Both the position numbers and the translations under genes were made by a program. Below, one piece after another: positions 12,393-23,008 of a stretch of DNA of 64,000 bases. Numbering within the stretch: position 1 is the stretch's first letter; each line of letters begins with the position of its first letter. The notes under the pieces were generated by a model that had not been told where the DNA came from, ran no database searches, and was given only the letters and a program-made list of their open reading frames with translations. Source of the stretch: Dipteris shenzhenensis (lineage: Eukaryota; Polypodiophyta; Polypodiopsida; Gleicheniales); NCBI GenBank assembly GCA_047967505.1, contig CM106541.1; one strand, 5' to 3'.

Positions 12393-13159
12393 GGTGCAAG
12401 AAATGTACTCAAAAGTGTCGTAAAAATATCTGTATGATTCAATTGCAAATACACTATCTATGCCAAGTGAAATTTCTGAATTGTCGGTGAAGATAGAACT
12501 GCAATATATAAAATCTGATCTATATTACAAGGCTTGTGGTAATGATGCCGGGAATAGCCAAGAGGCTTTACAAGGCTGAAATGATGTGCACGATGCCGTG
12601 AGATAGCCGAATAGGCTTTACAGTGGTGGCATGTGTGTGTGAAATCAAGTGCTATTTGCCCACTAAATCAATCTGCAATGCCTCTGAACTTTGAAGTCTA
12701 CTCACTGAACTAATGAATGTAAGGTTTGAGGTAATGTAATGATGTGAAACTATATGTGAGCATATGGACTAACTCCGAGTAGGTACTAGTCGGGAATTTC
12801 GGGCATGGCTTAGATTGGCAACTTGGGGAAATTCAAAGCGTCCCCTCTATGGCGATCTAGTCTACTCTGATCTAGATCTAAACCAACCGTCGATCGATGA
12901 AAGAACAACAAATAATTCCTTTTCTTTTGTTCTTTTCAAGTGCTGGGTCAGATGCGTCGATGTAGAGGCAAATGTGCATGAAGGAAGTGGTTTTGTCGGC
13001 AAGGCTCAAATGTGAGTGTAACATGTGCTAAAATGTGTGCGTGATGTGATGAGCATGTAGAGCACAAAAAAACGAGCGACTTTTCTTTTTGGAGCACCCT
13101 CAAATTCTTCGTGGATCAAGAGATATGACTTGATCTAGGTGGAGGGGCAAAAGGAGTGC

Positions 13160-13590
13160 AAATGTGCTCAATGATGATGTGTCACTATGAGTCACATGTA
13201 GTGATGATGTGGCACTGTGCCTAGCAAGAGGTGTGCTTGTGAAGCCTTATGCTGAGGTGGCAAAAGTGGTCACATGCAGTGACTGTGAATCACTGTATGT
13301 GCCTGCAAAGGTCAGTGTTGATTGGACAGATGAGGTGGCACTGCTGATGATGTCAGCAAGGTGATATGGCACTGATGACATGGCTTGGATGATGTGTCAC
13401 TGATGGCGTGGATTGTTAACATGGCACAAGTGATGTGGCCTACTGATGTGGCTATCGATGATCATGTGGCAGTCGATGATCATGTGGCAGTCAGTGATGA
13501 TGTGGCAAGCTGAGTGGGATGGTGACGTGGTAGATAAGAATGATGTGTCACTTGATCAGCTGGATGATGTGGCAAGTGGATAAGTGCCAT
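13160..13590. repeat. degenerate TGATGTGGCA minisatellite
   Basis: Many diverged copies of a motif near TGATGATGTGGCACTG are strung at irregular spacing through the leader. A shorter version is present in the second leader copy near 17155-17400. Copy number and order differ between the two, so the array has changed since the copies diverged. Confidence 0.65.
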
Positions 13591-14607
13591 GTGTCATGAG
13601 GTGAGGCACCATAATCTATCGAAGATTCTGACAGAATCTTCGGGATTCCGTCGTCTTCTCCGTTATTGTCGATGAAAATCGATGAAGATGGAAAAAAGAA
13701 ATGACGATTTGTTGTAGACGGTGTCACGGGAGGCGTGTTGTGAAGAGTCACGTAGATGACTCACTCATTGTAGTCAAAGATTACATCGCTGGTGGTGCTC
13801 ATCATCGCAATTGTAGGTTGAGTCACCGCTGTGGCAGCCGTTGGAGGAATTAATGTTGCTTCAGCATGGCCTGTTGCTGCATTGTACTGGAGCTGAGCTC
13901 GTGCTTTGTGAGGTTGCTAAGTAGGAGGACATTGGAGCCGCGTAAGTGATGGAGATGTTGCAGGCAGAGACGCAGTCATTGTAGAAGGGCCGGCTATAGA
14001 GAAGCGGCTACTTGGAGAGGTGGCTTGCATGGGTAGTATCGAGCTAGAGAGAGCATTGGAGGCACTGTGGACTAGCATCGCACTGATTGTAGAGGCTTGT
14101 GAAGGTCGTCTAGAGTTGCTGATGGCGCTGGTGGAAGCCATTTGAAGGGTGCAGTTGCTTGGAGAAGCTCGCTTGGCGAAGGAGCTTTAGGGGAGGCACG
14201 CTATTTCCTGGAGCAGGCCCGTTGGCTCTGTTAGGCTTGAAGGCCTTAGAGGTCACGCATTCGGTGGAGGTTTAAGGCTGTTGAAATTGTTGGCTGTGGA
14301 GAGCTAGGAATCCGAGTCGGTGGGCTGAGCCTTTGGAGCTGGCCTTGTGTGGGAGCTTTGGTCATTGAGGGAGCTTTGGCTATGACAATCGACATCCGTG
14401 TTCTAAGATACAAAGCCCATATGGCTGTCGATTAAAGGAGAAGTCATAGATGCTTGAGCCATCTATGCTTGTGCCACCATTAGAGTTATGATGCGAAAGC
14501 CTTAGCTTTGGAGTGTAGATTCTAGAAACCTTTAGTCTCCCTCTCCCTCAAAGCTCACTAAAAACTCAGTCTCTCCCTATCTTTCTCACAAGCACAATGG
14601 ATGGAAA

Positions 14608-14634
14608 ATCTCTCTCTCTCTCTCTCTCTCTCTC
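14608..14634. repeat. (CT)n microsatellite in leader
   Basis: An uninterrupted CT run of about 12 units lies just inside the primer-binding site. The matching position of the second leader copy (18578-18607) also carries a CT run, of different length. Confidence 0.9.
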
Positions 14635-14667
14635 AAGAATCGCAATACCTCAGCAGAAGGCAAGGGA

Positions 14668-14679
14668 GCTCTGATACCA
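14668..14679 (-). other. primer-binding site, initiator Met tRNA
   Basis: On the minus strand this reads TGGTATCAGAGC, the standard plant copia site complementary to the 3' end of initiator tRNA-Met. It abuts the LTR at 14680-14936 and fixes that LTR as the 5' LTR of a minus-strand element. Confidence 0.9.
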
Positions 14680-14936
14680 TGACAAAATATGAAGAGGGGA
14701 GAGGAGAAGAGTGGAGATGAGGAGAGAGGGCACAGCTAGAGAGCACACTACAAATGACTAACTATACACTAGATTTAGTTGAAAAAATAAAATATATACA
14801 AACCCTTTTAGGGTTAAGGTTAGGGGATCTAACCCTTTTCTTTATAGCACTCTATAAGGTTAGTGCTATGCACATATGATCACGTGATGGTGCTATGCAC
14901 ACATGATCACTTGATGTTGAGCGTGAACTCTCAACA
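14680..14936 (-). repeat. 5' LTR (257 bp), copy a
   Basis: Bounded by TG and CA (minus strand: starts TGTTGAGAG, ends TATTTTGTCA), this is nearly identical in sequence and length to 18757-19013. On the minus strand a CTATAAAG TATA-like box is followed by CCCTAACCTTAACCC, a telomere-like or telobox motif. The right edge abuts copia RNase H coding sequence of the plus strand, so this end marks an insertion into an older copia element. No matching 3' LTR is present in the window. Confidence 0.9.
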
Positions 14937-15131
14937 ACTAGAACAAAGCACATTGAGGTGCATTATCACTATGTGTGGGAGAAGGTTCTAGTAGGTTTTA
15001 TTGATCTAGTTTATGTCAGCACAGAGGATCAAGTAGTTGACATATTCACGAAGGCATTGGGTGTAGAGAAGCTGTGCAAGTTTAGAGACCTGCTTGGTGT
15101 GCACGAATTGGGATTGAGCTCGAGGGGGAGT
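14937..15131 (+). pseudogene. copia RNase H C-terminus of host element
   Basis: Beginning exactly at the LTR edge, the frame reads RTKHIEVHYHYV, then DLVYVSTEDQV and DIFTKALG. These are the conserved last blocks of copia RNase H. It ends just before a GCTCGAGGGGGAG polypurine tract. The missing upstream part should lie on the other side of the element inserted at 14936. The only same-strand candidate in the window is the gag-protease part at 6519-8045. Confidence 0.85.
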
Positions 15132-15450
15132 TTTGAGATATCGAGCTTCACTTGTGATATGCCAGGGTGACCGTTGTGCATTTATGTCAACGACTTGTTA
15201 GCTACAGATGCGGTTGGTACACCACCCATGAATAATAGCTAGATGACAGCTATCTTTATGTACTCTAGTTAGTGGCTCAGTTAGTATGCCACCTAGGTTA
15301 GCTGAGTTCGGTTTGAGACCCACATATAGGTTTCACCTATTCCTTTTGTACTAAGAGAGTTCTTTCGGCTTTCACAACTAAGAAGAGGAAAATTGTTTTT
15401 AGCCTCCACCTTTGTGTATATTCCCCCATTGTGTATGTGAGAAAGCTACA
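15119..15450 (+). repeat. polypurine tract and 3' LTR of host copia
   Basis: GAGCTCGAGGGGGAG (15117-15131) is a typical copia polypurine tract. It is followed by a sequence starting TTTTGAGATATCGAG, where the family usually has TGTTGAGATATC, so the first bases appear mutated. The LTR probably ends near 15450 at AAGCTACA. The end is an estimate because no second copy is in the window. A gypsy fragment begins just beyond. Confidence 0.6.
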
Positions 15451-15499
15451 AGTGAGACTCCTTACTTCTCTCCCATTCTCTTCGCACAACTTGTTGAGC

Positions 15500-16405
15500 C
15501 ATTAAAGTCTTCTTGCATGGGATGAAATAAGCTTGCTTACTAAAGCGGTCTACTATCATCCAAATCATATTATTTTGATTTGCTGTAGTAGGAAAACCTG
15601 TTATGAAATCCATAGATATTTGTTCCCAAGGTTTCATAGGAATAGGAAATGGCATTAGCATTCCTTTGTAACTCTTAATCTTCTGACAAGTGATGCATTC
15701 GGCCATAAACTTAGCCACATCTTTTCTTATAGTAGGCCAATGAAATTCTCTTGCTATCACTTTAAAAGTGGTAGTCACTCCCCTATGTCCCATATATGGT
15801 GGTTGGTGCATTTCCTCCATTACAATTTGTCTAAAGGGTCGAGTGATGCATAATGTCTTTTCATAAAAGAGGTATCCATCATTGCATGAATAGTCCAACG
15901 TAGGATTCCAATTATTATTCTCTAATCTGTTCCATATATCGGAAAAGTCTGGATCCCCTTGATAAGAATTCTTCATACTTTCAAAAGGCTGGATCTCTTC
16001 AGTAATGATGTGATTAATACTTGGCTTTCTACTAAGAGCATCAGCAACTACATTTTCTTTTCTAGGTTGATACTAAATCATGGGCTAAAAACTCTATATA
16101 AATGATGCTCGCTTGATATGCCTATCAGATATAAGTGGCCGAGTCAACAAATGCTTGATACTTTGCTGATCGGTTTTGATAAGAAACTCAGATCCCATCA
16201 AATAATGTTTCCACATTCGTAAGGCATGCACAATGGCGGTTAATTCTTTATCATATGTACTGTAATTGCATTTTGCTCGTTTTAACTTTTGGCTCTCATA
16301 TGCTATTGGATGTCCATCTTGCATAAGTACGGCTCCAATTCCATATCCACTAACATCGGTTACAACTACAAAGAATGGTCTAGAGAAATTGGGTAGTTGC
16401 AACAT
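15500..16405 (-). pseudogene. gypsy RNase H-integrase fragment
   Basis: Read on the minus strand from about 16405: end of RT/RNase H (LQLPNFSRPFFVVVTD, then YDKELTAIVHALRMWKHYL), the connector with DALSRKPS, the integrase zinc-binding block (YMGHRGVTTT to CITCQKIK) and the first catalytic stretch (PWEQISMDFITGF). It is closely related to the complete gypsy element at 51513-58717 but independent of it. It stops near 15500 within integrase. A few stops (for example near 16085 and 16070) interrupt it. At the upstream end it is fused directly to copia RT sequence. Confidence 0.9.
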
Positions 16406-16785
16406 AAGAGCTTGTGTTGTTGCACAGATAGATGAGACTGCCGACCAACTTCTTGTAGCTCCCGATGTCTGCTGGTGGTGAGGCATCATCCATAGATAGC
16501 CTCGCATTTACCTCCATAAGTGTAGCTATCTCCTTGCACTCGGACATACCAAATGCCTTCAAGATCTCCCTTGCATATTTCTGCTAAGAGATGAAGATCT
16601 TGCTTGGCTCTTACCAAACTTCAATCCCCAAACAGTAGTGCATCAAGCCTAAGTCTGTCATCTCAAACTAGGTGCTCAATGCCTTTCTAGCCTGCTGGAT
16701 CATGTCTTCATAGTCACCTGTAATAAGGAGATCATTTACATATAGAATAATAATAGCAGATTTTCCACCTTTCTTGTACACTTAG
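16406..16785 (-). pseudogene. copia RT C-terminal fragment
   Basis: The frame reads ILYVNDLLITG (the YVDD box with Asp to Asn), then FEMTDLGLMHYCLGIEV, AREILKAFGMSECKE and KKLVGSLIYLC. These are unmistakable copia RT blocks, of a family different from the RT at 9.7 kb. Three in-frame stops sit at expected Gln positions. It abuts the long leader copy at about 16785 on one side and gypsy RNase H at about 16405 on the other, so it is a 380-bp island between two unrelated pieces. Confidence 0.85.
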
Positions 16786-18573
16786 ATTGGCAACTTGGGG
16801 AAATTCAAAGCATCCCCTCTATGGCGTCCCCTCTATGGCGATCTAGTCTACTCTGATCTAGATCTAAACCAACCATCGATCGATGAAAGAACAGCAAATA
16901 ATTCCTTTTCTTTTGTTCTTTTTAAGTGCTGGGTCAGATGCATCGATGTAGAGGCAAATGTGCGTGAAGGAAGTGGTTTTGTCGATGAGGCTCAAATGTG
17001 AGTGTAACTTGTGCCAAAATGTGTGCATGACATGACGAGCACGTAGAGCATGAAAAAACGAGCGACTTTCCTTTTTGGAGTGCCCTCAAATTCTTCCTGG
17101 ATCAAGAGATATGACTTGATCTATGTGGAGGGGCAAAAGGAGTGCAAATGGTGCTCAATGATGATGTGTCACTGTGGGTCACATGCAAAGATGATGTGGC
17201 ACTGTGCCTAGCAAGAGGTGTGCCAATGAAGCCCTATGCTGAGGTGGTAGGAGTGGTCACATGAAGTGACTGTGAAGCACTGTGTGTGCTTGCAGAGGTC
17301 AGTGCTGACTGGACAGCTGAGGTGGTAGGGTGACATGGTAGCCTCACGAGGCTGCTGACATGGCTTGATGAGCTGATGTGGCAATCATGCCATGTGTCAA
17401 GAATTGAGAGGCTTATCTACCACATGGCAGATAAGATGATGTGTTGCACGGGCCACGTGTCACTTGGCTGACCACACCTCAATGTGTGGTGAGGTTGAGG
17501 ATAAGGGATATCCTCCCTCTCTGCCATGTGGCACTAGGAGGGCGACCGGAAGCTTTGAGAGATCCCAATGAAATCTGTTGATTCTATCGATGGACTTGAA
17601 TTCCGTCGTCTTGTTTGGTTGGTGCTAGGCGTTGATCATGGAGCAGGAGATAGAAGCTCTTGGCTCACGTTTGGAGCTGTGTGCAAGGCAGTGGAGCACT
17701 ATGATGGAGCTGATCCGTGAAGAGACGGTCTAGAAGGCTATGTTATCCGAGATGGCATCGATGCTAGTATAGTGAAGAGCTTGCAGAGCTTGACCCATCT
17801 AGGAGGCGCTGGGTGTTAGAGAGCTGGTTGGAGCAAAGCTGGTTGTTGGAGGTGCCGTGAGTTGGAGCTGTTGGACATCGATGGAGGAGTTGTGAGGCAT
17901 CAGATGGTCATTGGAGATCTTTGGCGAGTCGTCCGCTACTGGAGTTTGTTTGTTGGAGGAGCCATCGATGGAGGCGGCCCATTGGCTAAGCCTTAGTCGT
18001 TGTAGGAGCTTGGAGCCTATTGCAGGTGAGGCTTGCATGCAGGTTGTCGGCATGGTGCGAAGGCGACATAAGGCGGAGTCTTTGCAGCTGTTTGCGATCT
18101 CAAGAAGGCATAGAGCCTTGCGATAGTCCATTGGGTCATCAAGTCGAGGGCTGACTATCGAGGTAAGGTTCCGTAGATTTTGGAGTTTAGGTGCTTGTAG
18201 GTCGATGATGTCTGCTGGAGCCATCTGCTGGCCGTAGAGGCTATGTCAGCTGAGAGCTATGAGAAACAATGTCACCCAGGAGAGTTGAGTTGCTCCACTC
18301 TGTTGGTGACATTCGGAGGCTAGGAGCTAGCTGCACAAAGGTTGTCTCTCAGGGATCCGAGAAAGAGACTCTCTCTTTCTCAAAGAGTCACAAATCTCTA
18401 TCACTTTCTCAATTCCGAAATCTCAGAAGGAATAGAACCTCTCTCACATGAGCATAAATCTCTTTCTTCATGCATGTAATCTCTCAAACTCTCTCAACAA
18501 TGGAATTCTCTCAAAGGAATGAGCACTCAAAGGACTCTCCCTATCTCTTTTAATGAAATCATGCACGAAGAAG

Positions 18574-18610
<37 letters not shown>

Positions 18611-18744
18611 GGACAGAAATTCCTCTCAGATGAACGAAAATTTCTCTACGGAAGTGAACTCTCACAAGAACACTCGAGAACTCTCAATCTCACAATCTCT
18701 CTCACACTCTCAAGGATTGCAATGCCTCAGCGGAGGGCAAGGGA
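16779..18744 (-). other. second copy of the long leader
   Basis: Sequence from the CTTAGATTGGCAACTTGGGG block to the primer-binding site is homologous to 12807-14667, with differing repeat content between 17150 and 17600. A 141-codon Ser/Leu/Thr-rich minus-strand frame (18224-17799) has no known domain and no intact counterpart in copy a. Homology between copies ends at the same block in both, 12807 and 16779. That point is either the true inner boundary of a shared module or a recurrent breakpoint. Confidence 0.7.
18578..18607. repeat. (TC)n microsatellite in leader copy b
   Basis: A TC run of about 15 units at the position equivalent to 14608-14634 of copy a. Confidence 0.9.
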
Positions 18745-18756
18745 GCTCTGATAGCA
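18745..18756 (-). other. primer-binding site, copy b (mutated)
   Basis: On the minus strand this reads TGCTATCAGAGC, one base different from the site of copy a, and abuts the LTR at 18757. Confidence 0.85.
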
Positions 18757-19013
18757 TGACAAAATATGAAGAGGGGAGAGGAGAAGAGTGGAGATGAGGA
18801 GAGAGGGCACAGCTAGAGAGCACACCACAAATGACTAACTGTACACTAGATTCAGTTGAAAAAATAGAATATATACAAACCCTTTTAGGGTTAGGGTTAG
18901 GGGATCTAACCCTTTCCTTTATAGCACTCTATAAGGTTAGTGCTATGCACATATGATCACATGATGGTGCTATGCACACATGATCACATGATGTTGAGCG
19001 TGAACTCTCAACA
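18757..19013 (-). repeat. 5' LTR (257 bp), copy b
   Basis: Same length, termini and promoter-like motifs as 14680-14936, with only scattered substitutions. The right edge is followed directly by LINE RT sequence (GHWRPISMLN), so this end marks an insertion into a LINE. Confidence 0.9.
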
Positions 19014-20420
19014 TGTGGGACATTGGAGGCCGATATCGATGCTCAATACTTGGTACAAAGTGATTGCCAAAGTACTTGCCATGCAAATAAGAGAACTGTG
19101 CTCTAAAATGGTAGATAACGAACAGAGTGGGTTTGTGAAGAATTGACATATTTTTTAGAACATTTTGAACATCAACCTTTCTATGGATTTTGCAGAAAAG
19201 TTAGAGCAGAAGTGCCTTGGGGTTAGACCTTGATAAGGTATACAATTGCATTAGATGGGATTTCATTGTGGGGTTGCTTAGTAGACTCGAGTTACTCGGG
19301 TTTGGCGCTAGGCTCTACAACATGATTGCAATGCTTTTTGGGAATGCCTCAATGGCCCTTGAATGGTGGGATTGTAGGGGCTTTTGACCTTACTAGGTCT
19401 ATCAAACAAGGATGCCCAATAGCTCCTTTACTCTTTGGAATTAGCTCGGTTCCCCTTATATGTTTAGTGAAGTAGAAAGTAGCTGAATGCAGGTTGCATG
19501 GTCTAAGACTTCCAAATAGAGAGCAATTGGTGTTGCAGCTCTTTGTAGATGACTTGATGGCCCTTTGTCAGGAAGAGAGATCATCAGTAGATGCCCTAAT
19601 GCATTCAATAGCCCTCTTTTGCAAGGCATTAGGTTTTATATGCAATTGGGTTAAGTCTTATGGAGTCAGGTTCTTCAAATATTTTAGTGGTTTAAAGAGA
19701 ATGTTAAAGCCAAAGTAAGGGTATGGCATGGCATATCCCTCGGTTGGAATACAAGATTACTAATCATAAAGCACATTCTATCGGCTTCAGTTACCTACAT
19801 AGCCTTAGTTTGGGCCTTCAAGAAAACACACTGGAACGAGATTGAGAAGGTGTTCAGATCCTTTCTCTGGGCTAAAGATGATGGAAAGAGGCGAATGTAC
19901 TACATTGCGTGGGACACTTTGAAGAAGCCAAAGCAGCTAGGAGGTGTAGGGCTACCTGATATTTCCACCAAAAACCTCTCCTTGATGGGGAGATAGTTGC
20001 CACTCTTGCTGCATAGCAGCGCCCCTTGGGTGGTGTTAGCTCGGTGGTTTATTGAGCAGGGGAAAGGAATGAAGGTGGGGATGGTATGAGAAACTGTTCT
20101 CAGATTTTCCACTGAGAGTCGATGGCGTTGATATGATGCAAGGGCTGATATATGCTTGGAAGGCCTGCATTACTAAGATGACATGGAAGAGATTGGGCGG
20201 GCTGAAGGGAGATGCCAGCCTAAGTTAATCAATTTGGTGGAGTAATGCAATATGAATGGAAGTTCATGCTATTGCAAGACAAGACATGTAGAAGCATATG
20301 CAAGAAAGGCCTAAAGTACTAGTCTCATCTCAAAGGGGGATTGGAAGCCCAATGGGGATGTTTGTTGCAAATTCTCTCTGTCAATCCAAGAGATGGCATT
20401 CATACATAGAATTTTGCACC
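19014..20420 (+). pseudogene. L1-type LINE reverse transcriptase, decayed
   Basis: Shifting frames spell GHWRPISMLNTWYKVIAKVL, NEQSGFVKN, LDKVYNCIRWDFIVGLL, SIKQGCPIAPLLFG and LQLFVDDLMAL (the YADD-type box as FVDD near 19545). The C-terminal region typical of plant L1 elements follows: VFRSFLWAKDDGKRR near 19850 and PKQLGGVGLPDIS near 19930. The 5' end is cut by the LTR at 19013. The similarity fades near 20400, where Helitron coding sequence begins on the other strand. Many stops and shifts mark it as dead. It could be the other half of the LINE whose endonuclease lies at 2757-3660, but that is conjecture. Confidence 0.85.
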
Positions 20421-20422
20421 GA

Positions 20423-23008
20423 TTACCCAAGGACTGGCCCACGAACTACATCGACCAGCCCAACCATTGTTAATGCTCGGTTCAAGTTGTTGGTGTTCAT
20501 GTCTTTTGGTTCCCTTTGCAAAAAAACTATTGGTTGTGAGAGTGTGCTTCTTATAGCAAGGATGTAGTTGCACTCAGATATGGAAGTTTCTGTAAGGAAT
20601 GCATCAAAGTGCAAATATTTTGTTGTGTCATTTGCCAATACCATGGATATTTTCTTAAAATTGGACATGTGGAGTTGCAGCTATGTCTGGTTAGCCGACG
20701 GCATAAGAATTTGTGTTCTGCGCATAGGCAGCCTAGGGAAATGGAACCAGCAATGTTTCCCTCGTTTTCTACATGTTCTTTTATGTTTGTGTGTTTGTAG
20801 GTCGTTCTGGTTGTTGTCAAGTAGTGAACTATTTGTCGTAATGTACCTGTCTATGAATGCTTCTAGTGTGGCCATCTTGCAACTTCTACAAATGGGCACG
20901 TTCTTAGTCCAAAGTAGCATGTGGTCATGTTGGCTCCCTCTGTTTTGGAATTCTATGACAAAGAAGTAATCAAGAACTGGTCCCAGAATGTTGTGGTCTT
21001 GCCGTAGTAAAGCTTTAAGAGCTCTAAACTTGTGGATGTAGTATTGCACTATGGTGATTGGGTCTAACCTGATAATGTCTCTAATACTTTTAGCGTCTGC
21101 GTTACTATTGGTGGGCTCCTTTTCTTGGTGTAGTTCTTGCAAGCATAGTTCCCATCGTTTCTCTGCTAAAGAGAGTGTAATGAAGAATGTAGGGGCCCCA
21201 AGTTGCCTAACCATTATGAAGACATTTTTTCTTGAGGCGTTGCTTGTAATCTGCGGACGTGCATAGGCAAATGAAGTCGCGATACCCAATTTTGACTGTA
21301 AAAGCTTCTCAATGTTAGTGTTTAGTACTACTATTTTTGCTTGTAATGTTGCACCTTGTAGTTGTCCTTTTCTCATGCATACCCAAGTGGATGATAGTAC
21401 TTGGCGTGCAAGACTTTCATAGTTTTGAAAAATAACTTTTTGATCGAAAAAGCGAACCTTTTGTCTTGATTTCTTAGTTCCCATTTTGTTATATCCTGGT
21501 ACGAAGTTTGTCTTGGCACCTTGTATGCTCTTGGTTGTCGAAAAAAGAGTGTTGGAAATGCTAATTCCTCGCAATTATGTCTTTGAAAATGCTCAAAGGT
21601 GAGAATCCCTCCGAGGGTGCAACAATTATGGGTTTTCCCTCATAATCGACAACTTGTTGCCTTGTGTAAATGCCATGCATGAGTGTATCAATTTCTAGGT
21701 CAGGCCTTTCATGTTCTGTAGTCATTGTTTGTGTCACTGTTGAAACCGTGCCTCCAAGTGCTTGGTGATCTGTGATGTGTTACAACCATGCTTGGTTTAT
21801 TTGAACATTGTTCTGCTTGTACAAAGGCATTTCAAGCATCTCATGTAGTGCCCACATTGTTAGCCCACTGATGTAGTTGTGGTCATAATGTAGCCGATGT
21901 TTGATCGCTACCATTATTGTTATGTTGTTAGTTATATGAAATGAGGGAATACCTGTTGTGCTTTATCGACATCTGCAAAAATGTTTATAACACTTCTGCG
22001 GAGCCCGTATTGGCCTTCATATGTTAATTGCCTAATTTGTGCAAACATTATTCGTATGGAGATGAGCCGTTCTTCAATTTTGTTCAGAGCCATTGTGTAG
22101 AGTTTTTTACTTGACATGCTGATGTTTACGAGAGCAAATTTTAGAACTTTGAATGCACGTATTTGGCTATGGCAAAGTGTACAAACACATTTTTTTCCTG
22201 ACAGCAAAGAAGTGAGGACAAATTTTTCTTGTTTAGCAAATAGTTGTGCATTTATGCTCAAGTGTCTTATCTTGCCTTGAAAAGTCAAACATCCACAACA
22301 TCAACAAGCAAACTTTGGGGTGTCGTTGACTTTTTTAAAATATGTTGATACCAAGTTTTTGGGGGCCCTTTTGCATTTTCCAATGTGGCTTTGCTGGAGT
22401 GGTTGCAAGTGCAGTGGTTCATAAAATGGCATTGCGGATGGAATTTCTTGAGCTTGTCCTTGCCTATTCTCTTGAATACTTTGCTCTACTTGTTCCGCGT
22501 GAAAGTTTTTTGTTGTGAGCTTGTATATTTTATTGCAAATTTGTTTAATGCCATGCTTACTGTTGTTTTGCTGTTCCAAAAAAAGGTTGACAACCTCACG
22601 TGCTGCAAGAGTTGGTTGTTGTGGAAGTTGCAGCAAGAAAGTTTTTCTAGATGGTAACCAAAGATTGTATTTACATTTCTTGTTGGTCTCAATAAGCGAA
22701 ACTATTGTTGATGGGGTAACTGAGTAGTTCATGAGTATTACACATCTTTTGCCTTTATGGTGCTTCCCCGTTCTTATCGTTTCCATGAAATTTTCTCCAT
22801 TGTACAAAAAAAAGGTTAACAAATGACTAAACTGGCATTGCAAAATCAACAGACAGTCATATAGCAGTGGTTGTGGGAAGCCAAAGTTTTCTTTTGTTGA
22901 AGTTTTGAGGTGCTTGTTTGATTTTTCTAGGGCATGCTTCGCTTTTGCAATAGTTTCTTGCATTATGTGTACTACTGCCTCATGCTTGTCAAGGCAGAAG
23001 AAAGACAA
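20423..23008 (-). pseudogene. Helitron A: N-terminal and Rep domains, truncated
   Basis: Minus-strand pieces follow Helitron order. 23008-22301 is a basic N-terminal region. 22288-21932 has the EERLISIRIMFAQIRQL block. About 21930-21590 has MPLYKQNNVQINQAW. 21574-20681 contains VLDYFFVIEFQNRG and then QHDHMLLW, the HUH metal-binding motif of rolling-circle Rep, followed by a Cys/His cluster (THKHKRTCRKR to HCWFHFP). 20668-20423 holds YILAIRSTLSQPIVFL. Coding ends just before the expected catalytic tyrosines, where LINE sequence begins, and no helicase follows. It is related to, but clearly diverged from, Helitron B. Rep would nick and join single strands during rolling-circle transposition. 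Confidence 0.9.

Larger units (their letters stand above)
12393..14667 (-). other. unusually long copia leader region
   Basis: The interval between the primer site (14668-14679) and the gag ATG at 12392 is about 2.3 kb, much longer than usual for copia. From about 12807 to 14667 it is closely related to 16779-18744. It contains Ser/Thr/Pro-rich minus-strand frames (for example 14141-13917), a degenerate TGATGTGGCA repeat and a CT microsatellite. No known domain was seen. The right part may belong to a non-autonomous element sharing this leader, with a different copia joined near 12807; no LTR boundary there supports or excludes this. Confidence 0.55.

Noticed and set aside
14680-19013. The two 257-bp LTRs as the two ends of one element
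   Set aside because: Both have a primer site on the same (left) side, and the sequence right of 14936 is RNase H of another copia and not a polypurine tract. They are 5' LTRs of two insertions.
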